From the NCBI GenBank assembly GCA_037179335.1, contig JAKZHN010000005.1:248001-312000 (forward strand): a DNA stretch of 64,000 bases. Direction: 5' to 3'. Position numbers and translations under genes: made by a program. This document shows, in pieces, positions 52,758 to 61,712 of the stretch. Below the pieces are notes generated by a model. That model was given only the letters and a program-made list of their open reading frames with translations. It was not told where the DNA came from and ran no database searches. Position 1 is the first letter of the stretch. Each line of letters opens with the position of its first letter. The DNA comes from Cyclaneusma minus. Lineage: Eukaryota > Ascomycota > Leotiomycetes > Marthamycetales > Marthamycetaceae.

Positions 52758-54340
52758 AAAAATATTTTTAAATTTATTTAAAAACCGGTTTTATTATAAT
52801 AAGCCAAGTATTTTATATTTTTCCGGTATTATTTGCTAAAAATTCGAATAATAGCCTATAGTTTTATATAAATTATAAAAAGCTTAATATTTTTATTAAA
52901 AACAAATGGCTATTTAATACCGCTTATTAAAAATACCATTAAATAAATTTCTAAAGCTAAATATTTTACCAAATTCGATTAATTATACCCAAAAATAAAA
53001 AACTAATAATATTTAATACCCTTTTCAAATAATTTAAATACAAAATAATGTTTTCAAATTTTATAATAGATTAGCCATTTTTTAATAACTAATAAATAAT
53101 ATTTTATAAAAATACCTTAATAATTTTATAATAGCTTATATAAATAATTTACTAATTTATAATAAAATCTTTAAAAAATGGAAATAGTATATAATTTTAA
53201 TTTCAAAAGCCTTAAAAGAAGCCGGATTATAAATTAATTTTAATAATTTAAAATTTAAAATTTAAGAATACAAATTGTTGGGCATAATAATTAATATTAA
53301 TAATATTTGTATAAATCTAAATATTATATATAATATTATTATATAAAAAAAGCCAATTTATATTAAAAAAAATTTAAAGCTTTTTTAAATTTATTAATTA
53401 TTTCCAATATTTTATTTTTAATTATATAAAAATAATAAAGGCGCTTTATTAAATAATATATATAAAACCTTAGTTATTTAAAATAATGGACGCAAAAAAA
53501 TTATTTAAAGCCTTAAAATATATTATTATTTATGTTTTAATTTTAATTTATTATACTTAGAAAAACATTATCTATATTAAACCGAATGCTTTAAATTATA
53601 TAATTAATTTAAAAATGCCCAACCTATAGCTAAATTTTGGCGCTATTTTTATAGATTTTTAAATATTAATTATTGCTTATTTATAATGGCTTATTTAAAA
53701 ATAAACGGATAAATAAAATAAATAAATTTAAAGGTAAAATAGCTATTATAAATATATTATAATGGCCGCGAAAAAAAAAAAAACCAAATATTTATTATTA
53801 ATAAAATTCGGTATTAATAATTATATAAATTAATTAATATATTTCTTTTTATTATTTACGGCTAAAATTTTGCAAATTTCTATATTTTTTTTATATATTT
53901 ATTATCCAAATAATTATAAAGCTTTAAATAAAAAAATACGGCTTAATTTATAAAAATATAAATTATATTTATTAAGAAATTTTTTTAAATTTGTTTTTTA
54001 AAAAAATGCAATTTTATATTAACCGATATTGCAAATTGCATTTTAATTACTAAATTGGCAATATAATTTATTTTTTTATAAAAAACCTAAAAATGCCGAA
54101 AAACAAACTTAAATTAAAATAAATTGGCCTATTTGCTATTATTTAAAAGCATAATCCCGTTTTTTTTATATTTAATCTTTTTTAAATTTATATTAAAGCC
54201 GGTTTATATAATATTTTTATACCAGCCTATTTTAATATTATTTAAACAATTTATTTTCCGGCCAATAATTACCAAAATTATTTTCAATTATTATTTTAAA
54301 TAAAAAAAACAATCAATAAAAAATAAATTATATTTTTAAT
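52758..54340 (+). pseudogene. W internal region, 3' part: Ty3/Gypsy reverse transcriptase remnant
   Basis: A plus-strand reading with stops ignored gives FIIAYINNLLIYNK at 53125-53166, the Gypsy YxDD box with both Asp codons turned to Asn (YINN, 53137-53148). Downstream near 53.38 kb comes KKIQSFFKFINYFQYFI, the conserved RT thumb block (family form QSFLGFxNFYRRFI). RNase H-like fragments follow to about 53.9 kb. Many stops; nonfunctional. Confidence 0.75.
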
Positions 54341-54346
54341 TTAAAA

Positions 54347-54866
54347 AGGGATTTGCTAATTCCACAAAGCACCTTTGCTAATCTCACAAAGTCTAACCGG
54401 ATCGGGAATCGCGCAAGCGCAGGGCGGTGGCCCGTGCACCGCCGCGTATTAAAATTGGTATTTTCTATTATTTGGCCACAATAACGCTTGTATTATTTAT
54501 ACTGGCTTATATATTTATAAGTGTTAAAAAATTAGCTTTTTAACAATTTTTTTTATCAAAAGAAATCAAATATAGCCAAAAATATAAATACTTTTGTAAA
54601 TTTCCTCTAAAAACACATTTTGTTTTATTTTAAAGCCAATGTCTTGGCTAATTTTATAACTTTTACATTATTATAAAGCTAAAATTTAAAATTTTGTAAA
54701 TATGAAAAGCTCGGGCAAAAACTACCCAGTCTTGAAGTTTTAATTAATTAACTTCTAAATGCAGCTTAAAATCGGAATTTGGCGGGCGGGAAAGCGCCGG
54801 CGCTAACCGGATCCGGTTAGCTTTTGTGAGATTAGCAAAGGTGCTTTGTGGAATTAGCAAATCCCT
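54347..54866. mobile_element. Terminal-inverted-repeat element (MITE-like), 520 bp, TIRs spared by RIP
   Basis: 57-bp terminal inverted repeats (54347-54403 and 54810-54866) differ at only two positions and start AGGGATTTGC. TTAAAA flanks both sides (54341-54346 and 54867-54872), though that word is low-complexity here. Each TIR holds two direct copies of TTTGCTAATYYCACAAAG spaced 22 bp start to start. Next to the right TIR is the palindrome CTAACCGGATCCGGTTAG (54803-54820). There is no coding capacity, so it is nonautonomous. Superfamily is not assigned. Confidence 0.85.
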
Positions 54867-55089
54867 TTAAAAATAATTGAAAAAAGCTTTATTATTAAAT
54901 AAAATAAATTGGATATTTTATAAACGAAAATTGGCATTATTTATTATGCTTTAATAAAGATTTTTTTTATTGATAATATATTAAAAACCCCAAATTGCTA
55001 AGCATTAAAAATATAAAAAACATTAAGGGCCAGAAATTGGTAAAACGTTATTCGCTTGATAAAACTTGCTTTAAAGAGCAAAAAAATAG

Positions 55090-55293
55090 TATTATAGGGC
55101 TTTAGGCCCGCTTTTAAAAAAAGGTTTTTTTATAGCTATTCATTTATACGCTAAGCGCCCTAAGCAATTGGTTGGAAATCCTGCTAGCTATTTAATATAG
55201 CCAAACCCGTATTCCTCTTAATTTCTTAGCTTTATTTATCCTATCGTTACCCAGTTGTCGGTCCCACGTAACCCCTCCTGCGTCCCTGTGATA
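55090..55293 (+). repeat. W 3' LTR
   Basis: Partner of 10771-10965. Its inner (left) part is converted and its outer 75 bp are GC-normal, the mirror image of the 5' LTR. The right AT-island edge therefore lies inside it, near 55215. Confidence 0.8.
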
Positions 55294-56541
55294 CCTTTCT
55301 CACTTCTGCTTGCCTGTAGTACTACTTTTTCCTTCCCTGGTAGTGAGAAGAATAGTGAGAAGTAGCTCTAGCTATGTCTGTGTTTGCTTAGCTACGTGAA
55401 AAGCAGTTTAAATAGGTATGTACAAAGAGGGAAAGAAGGGTGAAAATCGAGGCACCTGATAGCTAGAATCGATAAAGATGAGAGGGAAAGAAGAGAAGAT
55501 GAAAGAGAAGGGGAACTGGAGCTCTTTTTGCGGCCAATTCCCTTCGTTTGTAGCCCTCCTGCAGCTCCCATTGCTTCGAGTTCGGGCCGCCAGCCACCGG
55601 GCAACGCGCTATCAAGTGACTCGTTCCATATAAAACCAGTCCATTGAAGACGCCGACGACTCCGTCTCAATCCCTTGATGATAAAAAATATTGGGACATG
55701 GTACTTTGTTTCCTCCAAGACATAGGTATGACCTCAGGATATCACCAACGTTAAGCTCAGAGTAAACTCGTACTTCTGTAGGCACAAAGCTAGAAAAGGA
55801 GTGACTGAGGGTTCAAGACCGCCTCCCCTATAAAGCAGGTCCCTAGCCAGACTTTTCCAAGCACCTACGTCCCTAAACAATCTCTCGTGTTCAGACATCC
55901 TGAGTCGGCTGCTTCATCATCACCAGCGCATAGTCCTCACTACTCCCATCCAGATGCCTATAGTAATCCCTCCTCCGCTCACCCTGGCTCGGAACCTCTA
56001 CTGATGTCTTTGGGCCGACAGCACTGAATGTTGGGGCCCTACGGCGATGGTGAGAATGAATAAACCGTGCCTTATCACGTGTGCAGATCAAGCCCAAAGA
56101 TTACTAACTGGCAGTGCTAGCCGCTAGCCGCTGCAAAGAAAAGCAAACCACAAGAACACTCGACGCAAAGAAATAGAGACCAAGCTCGAAGACTGACTCT
56201 GCGCGGAAGAGCAGAAAACACCGTTCTCGTGGAACCGTGAATACCTAGCCAGTCATTCATCAAATCCCATACCACTTGGGCCGGCACAGGATGGACAGCT
56301 GCATGCGAGGTCGCGAACTGCCGGTTGGAACAGGCCTTAAATCTTTGCCCAACACCAGAACTTTCAAGATCAGCTTCAAACCATGAATGAGAATGTGCCA
56401 GCAATCATGAGGAAAGTGATTCTCTAGGTATGTGTGTCTTCCGTCAGTTCATCTCCCCATTTTGCCTGTTCCATTGAAAGCATCCCTCATTCCAGCAAAA
56501 TCAAAGCATCAGCAAACTCCCCCATGAGGTATCATCGCCAT
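55294..56541. other. GC-normal DNA downstream of the AT island, no gene recognised
   Basis: This begins at the proposed target site CCTT. Frames on the minus strand (55392-55718, 55891-56097, 56117-56404) have no motif and no splice partner, and I take them as chance. It lies downstream of the aminotransferase stop and probably includes its 3' untranslated region. Confidence 0.45.
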
Positions 56542-58200
56542 CTACCTAAACTCCTCCATAAACTCCTTGTGGAACTTCGTAATCCTGCCCACCCACTCCG
56601 TACCCGGCGCCAAGAACGTAGTTCTGAAATGCAGCGTTCCCTCTTTCTGGCCAAAGCCCGAACCAGGAACAATGCAAATACCGGTGGCATCGAGAAGACG
56701 GCCGGCGTAGAATTCGTCGGGACTCTTGGAGTCTTTCTTGGCTTGCTCGATGGCCTTGGTGGGGAGGTTGATGGTGGGGAAGAGGTACATGGATCCCTGT
56801 TATTTCAGTGTCAGTTCTCAGTTCTCCCTTTTACAAACGCCAAACTTGCAAAACCGCTTGGGTGGTTGATGATGGGAGAATTTTCGATGGGCAGGGGTTA
56901 AAGAAGGAAGGAAAGCATACCTGAGGTTCATCACACTCCACCCCCTCCATCTCCTTAAAAGCCTCATAGAGTGCAGTGGCACGAGCTTGCAAGCCCTTGA
57001 AGATCCCATCGTACTCCTCCTGATAAAGCGCATAGCTCTCCTCCCCCTCCTTAGGCGGATTAACCATCAGCTCCACCAAACACTGTCCCACCACCGGCGC
57101 ACACAGCGTAATGCTGATAAACTTATAAATCTGCTCCTGGACCTCCTTGTCGAATCCCACGAGCTCAAAATAGCCACCGCGGTGTCCACACTCGCCAACC
57201 ATTCCTTTCGAAATGGAATGCAAACTAGCAAGCTCGACATTCTTGTACTTGTCTCCGTCAGGGCCGGCTTGCAGGTTGCGCAAAACGGATTTGAAGCTGT
57301 GGAATTTGCCAATGAAAACGTTGGTTTGGTAGACTTCGTCGGCCATCACGACAAGTTTGTTTTCGGCCGCGAAGGAGATGATGGAGGCGATGTTTTCTTC
57401 GGAGAGGGAGCCGCCGGTGGGGTTACCGGGATTGATGATCACGATGGCTCGAACATCGGTGCCGGCGTCGATGGCCTTCTTGTAGGCCTCTTTCACGGCG
57501 GAGATGTCGGTGCCCCAGGCTTTGGATTCGTCGAGGTAGTAGGGGACGCATTGAGCGTTGAGGACGGACAGGCTGGCCGTGTAGAGAGGGTATTGGGGGA
57601 TAGGGACGAGGACACCGGTTTGGGGGCCGGCGCAGATGACGTGGAGGAGGGTGTTGACACCGGAGGAGGCACCGGCGGAGAGGTAGATGTCTGCTGGATC
57701 GGCGGGATGACCGTCGCGACCTGACAGATATTCTTGTTAGCGACACTTCCCCTTCACCTTGAGCAAGGAATTTTCCAACGACAGGTACACATACGCTCAA
57801 TAAACTTAGCAACGCTCTCGCGAATGCCCAGCGCACCCGCACTCTGGCTATAAGCACCCACACTCCCCACCTGCTTCAGCAGCCACTTCGCCCTCTCAAT
57901 AACATCCTTCTTGTATCCCAGCTCGCCCAACTTATCCGCATGCTCCAGCAGCGGGGGATATTCCACCAAACTCAACACCTGTCTGAAGAAGGTAATCGGC
58001 TTCTGATCCAGCTGCTGCGGATTGCCAATATTTGCCGAAATGACAGTATCGAAGGGCAAGTCGGCATTGCCTTTGGCCAGCTTCACGCGGTACTCTTCGC
58101 TTCGGACGGCAAGCTCGCCGCGTACAGCATATTTGGCTTCTTTGACGTGCGGGTTGATGTTGTTGATGTCGAGACTGCGGAGGCGGGTGGTGGAAGACAT
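56542..58200 (-). CDS. ALT1: Alanine aminotransferase, 486 aa
   Basis: Exons on the minus strand are 58200-57795, 57720-56921 and 56796-56542. Introns 57794-57721 (phase 1) and 56920-56797 (phase 0) are GT-AG. The N-terminus, LDINNINPHVKEAKYAVRGE, is diagnostic of eukaryotic alanine aminotransferases, as is NIGNPQQLDQKPITFFRQV. PLP site: the lysine in SISKGMVGECGHRGGY (codon 57208-57206) forms the Schiff base. NPGNPTGG and the ADEVYQ cofactor-binding segments are intact. The C-terminus ends with PGSGFGQKEGTLHFRTTFL. The enzyme interconverts alanine plus 2-oxoglutarate with pyruvate plus glutamate. All motifs are present and length is normal for the short (cytosolic) form. The frame stays open upstream of this ATG, see findings. 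Confidence 0.97.
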
Positions 58201-58843
58201 GGCTCGGTGTTGGGCAGCTGGATGTGCTGCTGCTGGTCTCAGGATAGTGCTTGTATGGTTGAGAAGGAGGTGTTTATCTTCAAGTCGGAAAACAGGGTGT
58301 TAGCACAGGCCAGCTTCAAATTGTGATGGCGGGGTCGCGGGGGAGCAGCGAATGTCGGCGATAGGTGACTCCACAGTGTTTTTGAAGGCTATCGTCGCAC
58401 GGCCGACACCGGCACTGGTGGAGTTCAACGTCTAGGTTTCCAAAGCCGGAGAGCAACAGATCGGAGACGACTCACCCGAGGATTTCCATGGCCTGGTAAG
58501 CTGAGATGCAGAAATCAGGGACGGCGTGGACAGAGTTGAAGCAGTTGTGGTTCCGCAGCGGCGGTAAATCAGGGTCCATGACGCATGGAGGGAAGCCATG
58601 GCGCTGGCAGAACTTAAACTGGACCCCGTGGCGCGATGGAAACGCCCTGTCATCACCTGACGAGGATTGTTGGTTTGTGTCAGATCTTTCACGAGGAAAA
58701 GGAGAATTTGAGAAAAGAGGTGAGTCAAAGGAGAAATCAATTGGCAGCTCAAAGTCGGGGACGCGCCAAGACGATAATGTGCCACTGCGGTATCGCTGCT
58801 GTGCGACCGCAGTTCTTCAACCATCAACTCGAACCTGGTCAAT
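58201..58843. other. Aminotransferase promoter/5' region and intergenic DNA
   Basis: On the minus strand the 63 bp before the aminotransferase ATG translate in frame without a stop. Beyond that, reading frames on both strands (58432-58926 minus, 58506-59003 plus) overlap each other and show no known motif. Confidence 0.4.
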
Positions 58844-58961
58844 AATGTTTCCCCTCTTTCCCTCGCTTTCGTATTCAGACTCAATGGAAGCCTCATGGTC
58901 TCCAACTCTCGCGTCCCGATCCTCAAGAGTCTTCAGTCATCACAAGGTTGGAATCATGTTA
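58844..58961 (+). repeat. Direct duplication, copy 1 (118 bp)
   Basis: Near-identical to 59343-59457: shared CTCTTTCCC, TTCAGACTC, ATGGAAGCCT, CCAACTCTCGCGTCCC and GGAATCATGTTA. It ends exactly at the TA where the MITE begins. Confidence 0.9.
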
Positions 58962-59183
58962 CAGTGGGTGGAAAAAAGTCTGAATACGGCCTACAATCTC
59001 TGAATAATCGCGAATATCCCAAATAACCAGGAATATTTCCAGTAACTAGAAATATGCCAGGTGCTTTGGAATATTTCAAGTAATTTGGGACATTCCCAAT
59101 TACTGGGAATATTTCTAGTTATTTGGAATATTTACAATTATTCAGAAACTGTAGACTGTATTCAGACTTTTTTCCTCCCACTG
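58962..59183. mobile_element. Tc1/mariner-type MITE, 222 bp
   Basis: Terminal inverted repeats of about 45 bp start CAGTGGGTGGAAAAAAGTC on the left and, read inward from the right, CAGTGGGAGGAAAAAAGTC. They are flanked by TA (58960-58961 and 59184-59185). CAGTG termini and a TA duplication are typical of Tc1/mariner. The interior is noncoding and consists of seven degenerate 18-20 bp units. A second copy starts at 63958. Confidence 0.9.
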
Positions 59184-59305
59184 TACACGCAGAATATTCC
59201 AAATCACTTCGAATCTCGACAAACACTCGGAATACTCCAGTCTCAATTGTTCATAATATTTCTAATTACTTAAAAGTATCCCCAAACACTCGGAATATTC
59301 TTTCT
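59004..59305. repeat. Degenerate 18-20 bp minisatellite (GGAATATTTCnAGTTACTT-like)
   Basis: About seven units fill the MITE interior and about six more continue past its right end, with the right TIR interposed at 59139-59183. Units include GGAATATTTCCAGTAACT, GGAATATTTCAAGTAATTT and GGAATACTCCAG. Confidence 0.7.
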
Positions 59306-59342
59306 CTCTCTCTGTTTCCACGGAATTTCGATCAGACTCGTG

Positions 59343-59457
59343 AATGTTTTCCCTCTTTCCCTTGCTTTCGTGTTCAGACTCCATGGAAGCCTGGTGTCCA
59401 ACTCTCGCGTCCCAATCCTCAAGAATCTTCAGTTATCACAAGATTGGAATCATGTTA
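59343..59457 (+). repeat. Direct duplication, copy 2 (115 bp)
   Basis: Copy of 58844-58961 with a 3-bp gap and a few substitutions. It ends GGAATCATGTTA followed by GTCTCC, with no MITE. Confidence 0.9.
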
Positions 59458-60056
59458 GTCTCCTTAGAACGGCAATCCTGGACTCCATTTTCCATTGCAT
59501 TGTTCTCTCCTATATCCCAAAACATGAAAAGCTCTTGCGACATCAAGACTGCACTGGGTGACGGAGCTTAGATGATGAAGTGTCCGAGTATGTCAAGAGG
59601 CAGGAGGAGCACCTTCCTCAATGAACACGGGGAAGCAGAATAAACCCTCTGACTCCATGTCATTGCGTCACTGCTTCAGGCAGCCTGGGATGGACTGGAG
59701 TAATCATATCTTGTCTCTGTCTCCTGCACTCCAGTCTCTACTTCTACTCCCTGGTGGTCTGCAGTTCTTCGTCAAGACTCTCACTCCGACAGGACAATCG
59801 CACTCATCAAGTTGAGTTACTTCGCCTCACCATCTCGGAGAATTCACAGCTGACTCGCCATGCAGTTCTCTCAATCAACGACTCACTTTCAACGACAACC
59901 CACTCGCCAAAAGTGCGACATCTGCCCAAAACTGGTTGGGAAATGTACAGCTAACTCGCCTTCTAGTGTCCAGCAGCGGCTACACGTCCGTGTTCTGGGG
60001 TGCAAATGTCTCTGCTGCGAATTACTACTACTACTACTACTACCACCCCTCTCTCT
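59458..60056. other. Intergenic / probable 5' region of the next gene
   Basis: Short overlapping frames only. It ends with a (TAC)n run (60020-60045) and a CTCTCTCTCAG polypyrimidine-AG that could be a 3' splice site for the following exon. Confidence 0.4.
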
Positions 60057-60951
60057 CAGCTCGACCACCGCCCTCCCAACCACACCTTTCTACACCTCTC
60101 CCGCCTTCTCCCACGGTGGTCCCAATGCTCCTTTTTGCAACCCCAGCTATGGCGCCTACCAAGCCTTTGCGCCCCGACAAGTAGCTCAAGCCCCAGCTGC
60201 CTATCCAGCCTACCAACAACCCCAGGCATACTCACAATACCCCCAACAATTCTATTATGACCAATCCGCCAATCCGAATGCCGCCTACGGCGCCCCCGTG
60301 ATTCGCAACCCCTTTGCGCCTCCCGGCCAAGCCCCCATCGGCGGCGCGCGCGGCGGCTATGAATCCGTGGACCCCGAGTACGAAGCGCAGATTGCGCAAT
60401 GGCAGAGCGCCTACGCCGGCAAAGACGCTTCTGCAGATGACGGCAGTGACTACTACTACTACGGCGGCAAGCCAGGCGGCAAGAAACAACCATTGCCCCC
60501 AGGAAGCCCTGTAAGTCTATCCTTTTCGCTCTCTTTCTTTCATTTTGGAGGACTGGGATCAGTAAAAGATCATGCTGTTCTCATGGCCTGTTGGGATGGC
60601 AAAGTTATCTCATGACTGTGGAAAACTAACGAGCGTTTAGGGTCAGGGAAAGTCGCGCACTGCGAAGAGACGGAGGGCTCGAGAGGCGCAAAGGCGTAAA
60701 AGGGGTAAAGGGGGTGGCAATCGAGGAATGGGAGCCATGGGTGGCAAGGGTGGAGGGGATGGAGGGGATGTAAAGGTGAAGGAAGAGGAAGTGGTGGAGA
60801 TCACGAAGGAGGAAGAGAGGACTGAGGTAAGTTTTCTTGTGTGGGAATTACTGACGATGAAGACTTACAATCGCAGACGAAGACCGAGAAGGCAGTGAAG
60901 CTAGAGGACAAGGAAGTGAAGCTAGAAGATATAAGTTTTCCTTGCGTCTGA
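60057..60951 (+). CDS. Tyr/Pro/Gln-rich protein with basic Gly-rich tail; 5' end unresolved
   Basis: Exons on the plus strand are an open first exon to 60510, then 60641-60826 and 60877-60951. Both introns are GT-AG and phase 0; the first has a CTAAC branch site. I start at 60057, after the CTCTCTCAG acceptor-like site, because upstream translation in this frame looks like noise. The N-terminal half is low-complexity (QQPQAYSQYPQQFYYDQS, PFAPPGQAPIGG), then YESVDPEYEAQIAQWQSAYAGKD and DYYYYGGKPGGKK. The second exon encodes a strongly basic run (KSRTAKRRRAREAQRRKRGK, likely a nuclear signal), then Gly-rich and Lys/Glu-rich parts ending FPCV. The YEAQIAQWQSAY block recalls the N-terminal part of fungal RBM42-like RNA-binding proteins, but no RRM follows. 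This could be a shortened relative; low confidence. Confidence 0.6.
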
Positions 60952-61472
60952 GTCATCGGTCTTGAGGACTTCGATGGAAGAGTCGGGTGGGGCAGCAGGC
61001 TCAGCAGTTGAATGAGTTGATAGGTATTGGTTAGTAAATCCTCAAAGCTGTGATGAAGATGAGTAAGCTAACTGTGAAATGCCAGGCGTGAAAAGACTTG
61101 CTTGAGCAGCGGTCTTGGTAGCATTAGGCCAGCATTGGCGGGATCAGATATGCAGTGTTACTGTCAGCCCCATTTCCGACCACGAATAATTCGTCACCAT
61201 GAACCAACTAAGTCTCTGTAACTTTGTTCTGTAAAAGAATCATCTCTCTTCTCTGAGTATCATTCTTCGGAATTGATTTTGCTTCCCGCACAGCGACATT
61301 TCTCGATGATTAGGAGACGGAGGTCCGAGCTGGGCGCAGGTCAGACGAGCGGTGGTTGCGTTTCTCAGTCTTTCCATCATTGAAATCCTCAACCTCGCCC
61401 CAACAACAAGCTAGCCTCGCAGACTAAGAAATCCAGGTAGTATTTATCAAGTCTTTCGCGGTGTCTCAGAAC
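60952..61472. other. Intergenic, nothing recognised
   Basis: No frame with recognisable content, and no repeat seen. It probably includes the 3' untranslated region of the preceding gene. Confidence 0.4.
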
Positions 61473-61712
61473 ATGTTGAAAGAATCGGCGCTGAGAGTGA
61501 TGGGGACGAAGATGGATGACTAAAAAGTGGGGAAGGAGGGGGCGAGGGAGATGTCTGAGATGGGGGTGAAGGAGATTAAGGAGGGGAAAAGGAGTGGGTG
61601 GGTGAAAGTGATGTATACGAGGGTCTTTTGGGAGGATGGCAGCGTGGAAGCGGAGGAAAGGAGTGTGATTAATGAGATTTTGGGTTGCCGGAGGGGATTA
61701 ATAGGGCGATGA
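61473..61712 (+). pseudogene. Possible decayed coding fragment with internal stop
   Basis: From the ATG at 61473 the frame reads MLKESALRVMGTKMDD, hits TAA at 61521, then continues in frame as KVGKEGAREMSEMGVKEIKE, WVKVMYTRVFWEDGSVEAEE and so on, to a stop at 61710. The downstream part looks protein-like, with charged and aromatic residues in plausible order, although the DNA is G-rich and purine-biased, which lengthens chance frames. I do not recognise a family. Confidence 0.35.

Larger units (their letters stand above)
10771..55293 (+). mobile_element. Element W: outermost Ty3/Gypsy LTR retrotransposon, RIP-degraded and interrupted by nested insertions
   Basis: Direct repeats at 10771-10965 and 55090-55293 align along their length. 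The left copy starts TGTTACGGGG and the right copy TATTATAGGG, a G-to-A and C-to-T pair. Flanks share CCTT (10767-10770 and 55294-55297), a 4-bp candidate target duplication. Internal sequence is 10966-13757 plus 52758-55089, about 4.6 kb once the 520-bp inverted-repeat element is removed. Plus-strand Gypsy reverse transcriptase remains legible near 53.1-53.5 kb. Everything between belongs to insertions inside W. A full-length Gypsy usually carries more RNase H and integrase sequence after RT than is left here, so W may have been partly deleted. Confidence 0.75.

Noticed and set aside
54880..55080. CRISPR-like or regularly spaced repeats anywhere in the window
   Set aside because: No direct repeats with unique equal-length spacers were found. 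The tandem arrays seen are contiguous minisatellites.
10900..55200. AT-rich block as inserted mitochondrial DNA
   Set aside because: No mitochondrial gene motif was seen. Paired LTRs with target duplications, and Copia and Gypsy polymerase remnants with C-to-T/G-to-A patterns, explain the composition better.
10771..55293. Starship-type giant transposon
   Set aside because: No captain tyrosine recombinase or cargo gene could be read near either edge, and the repeat pairs have LTR-element sizes, termini and duplications.
55392..56404. Minus-strand frames of 108, 68 and 95 codons as genes
   Set aside because: No recognisable domain, no matching splice sites, and the Ser/Leu-rich low-complexity stretches come from purine/pyrimidine-biased DNA.
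59860..60056. ATG at 59860 as the start of the Tyr-rich gene
   Set aside because: The 66 codons before 60057 in that frame are Cys- and poly-Leu-rich noise arising from (TAC)n and CT-rich DNA read out of phase.
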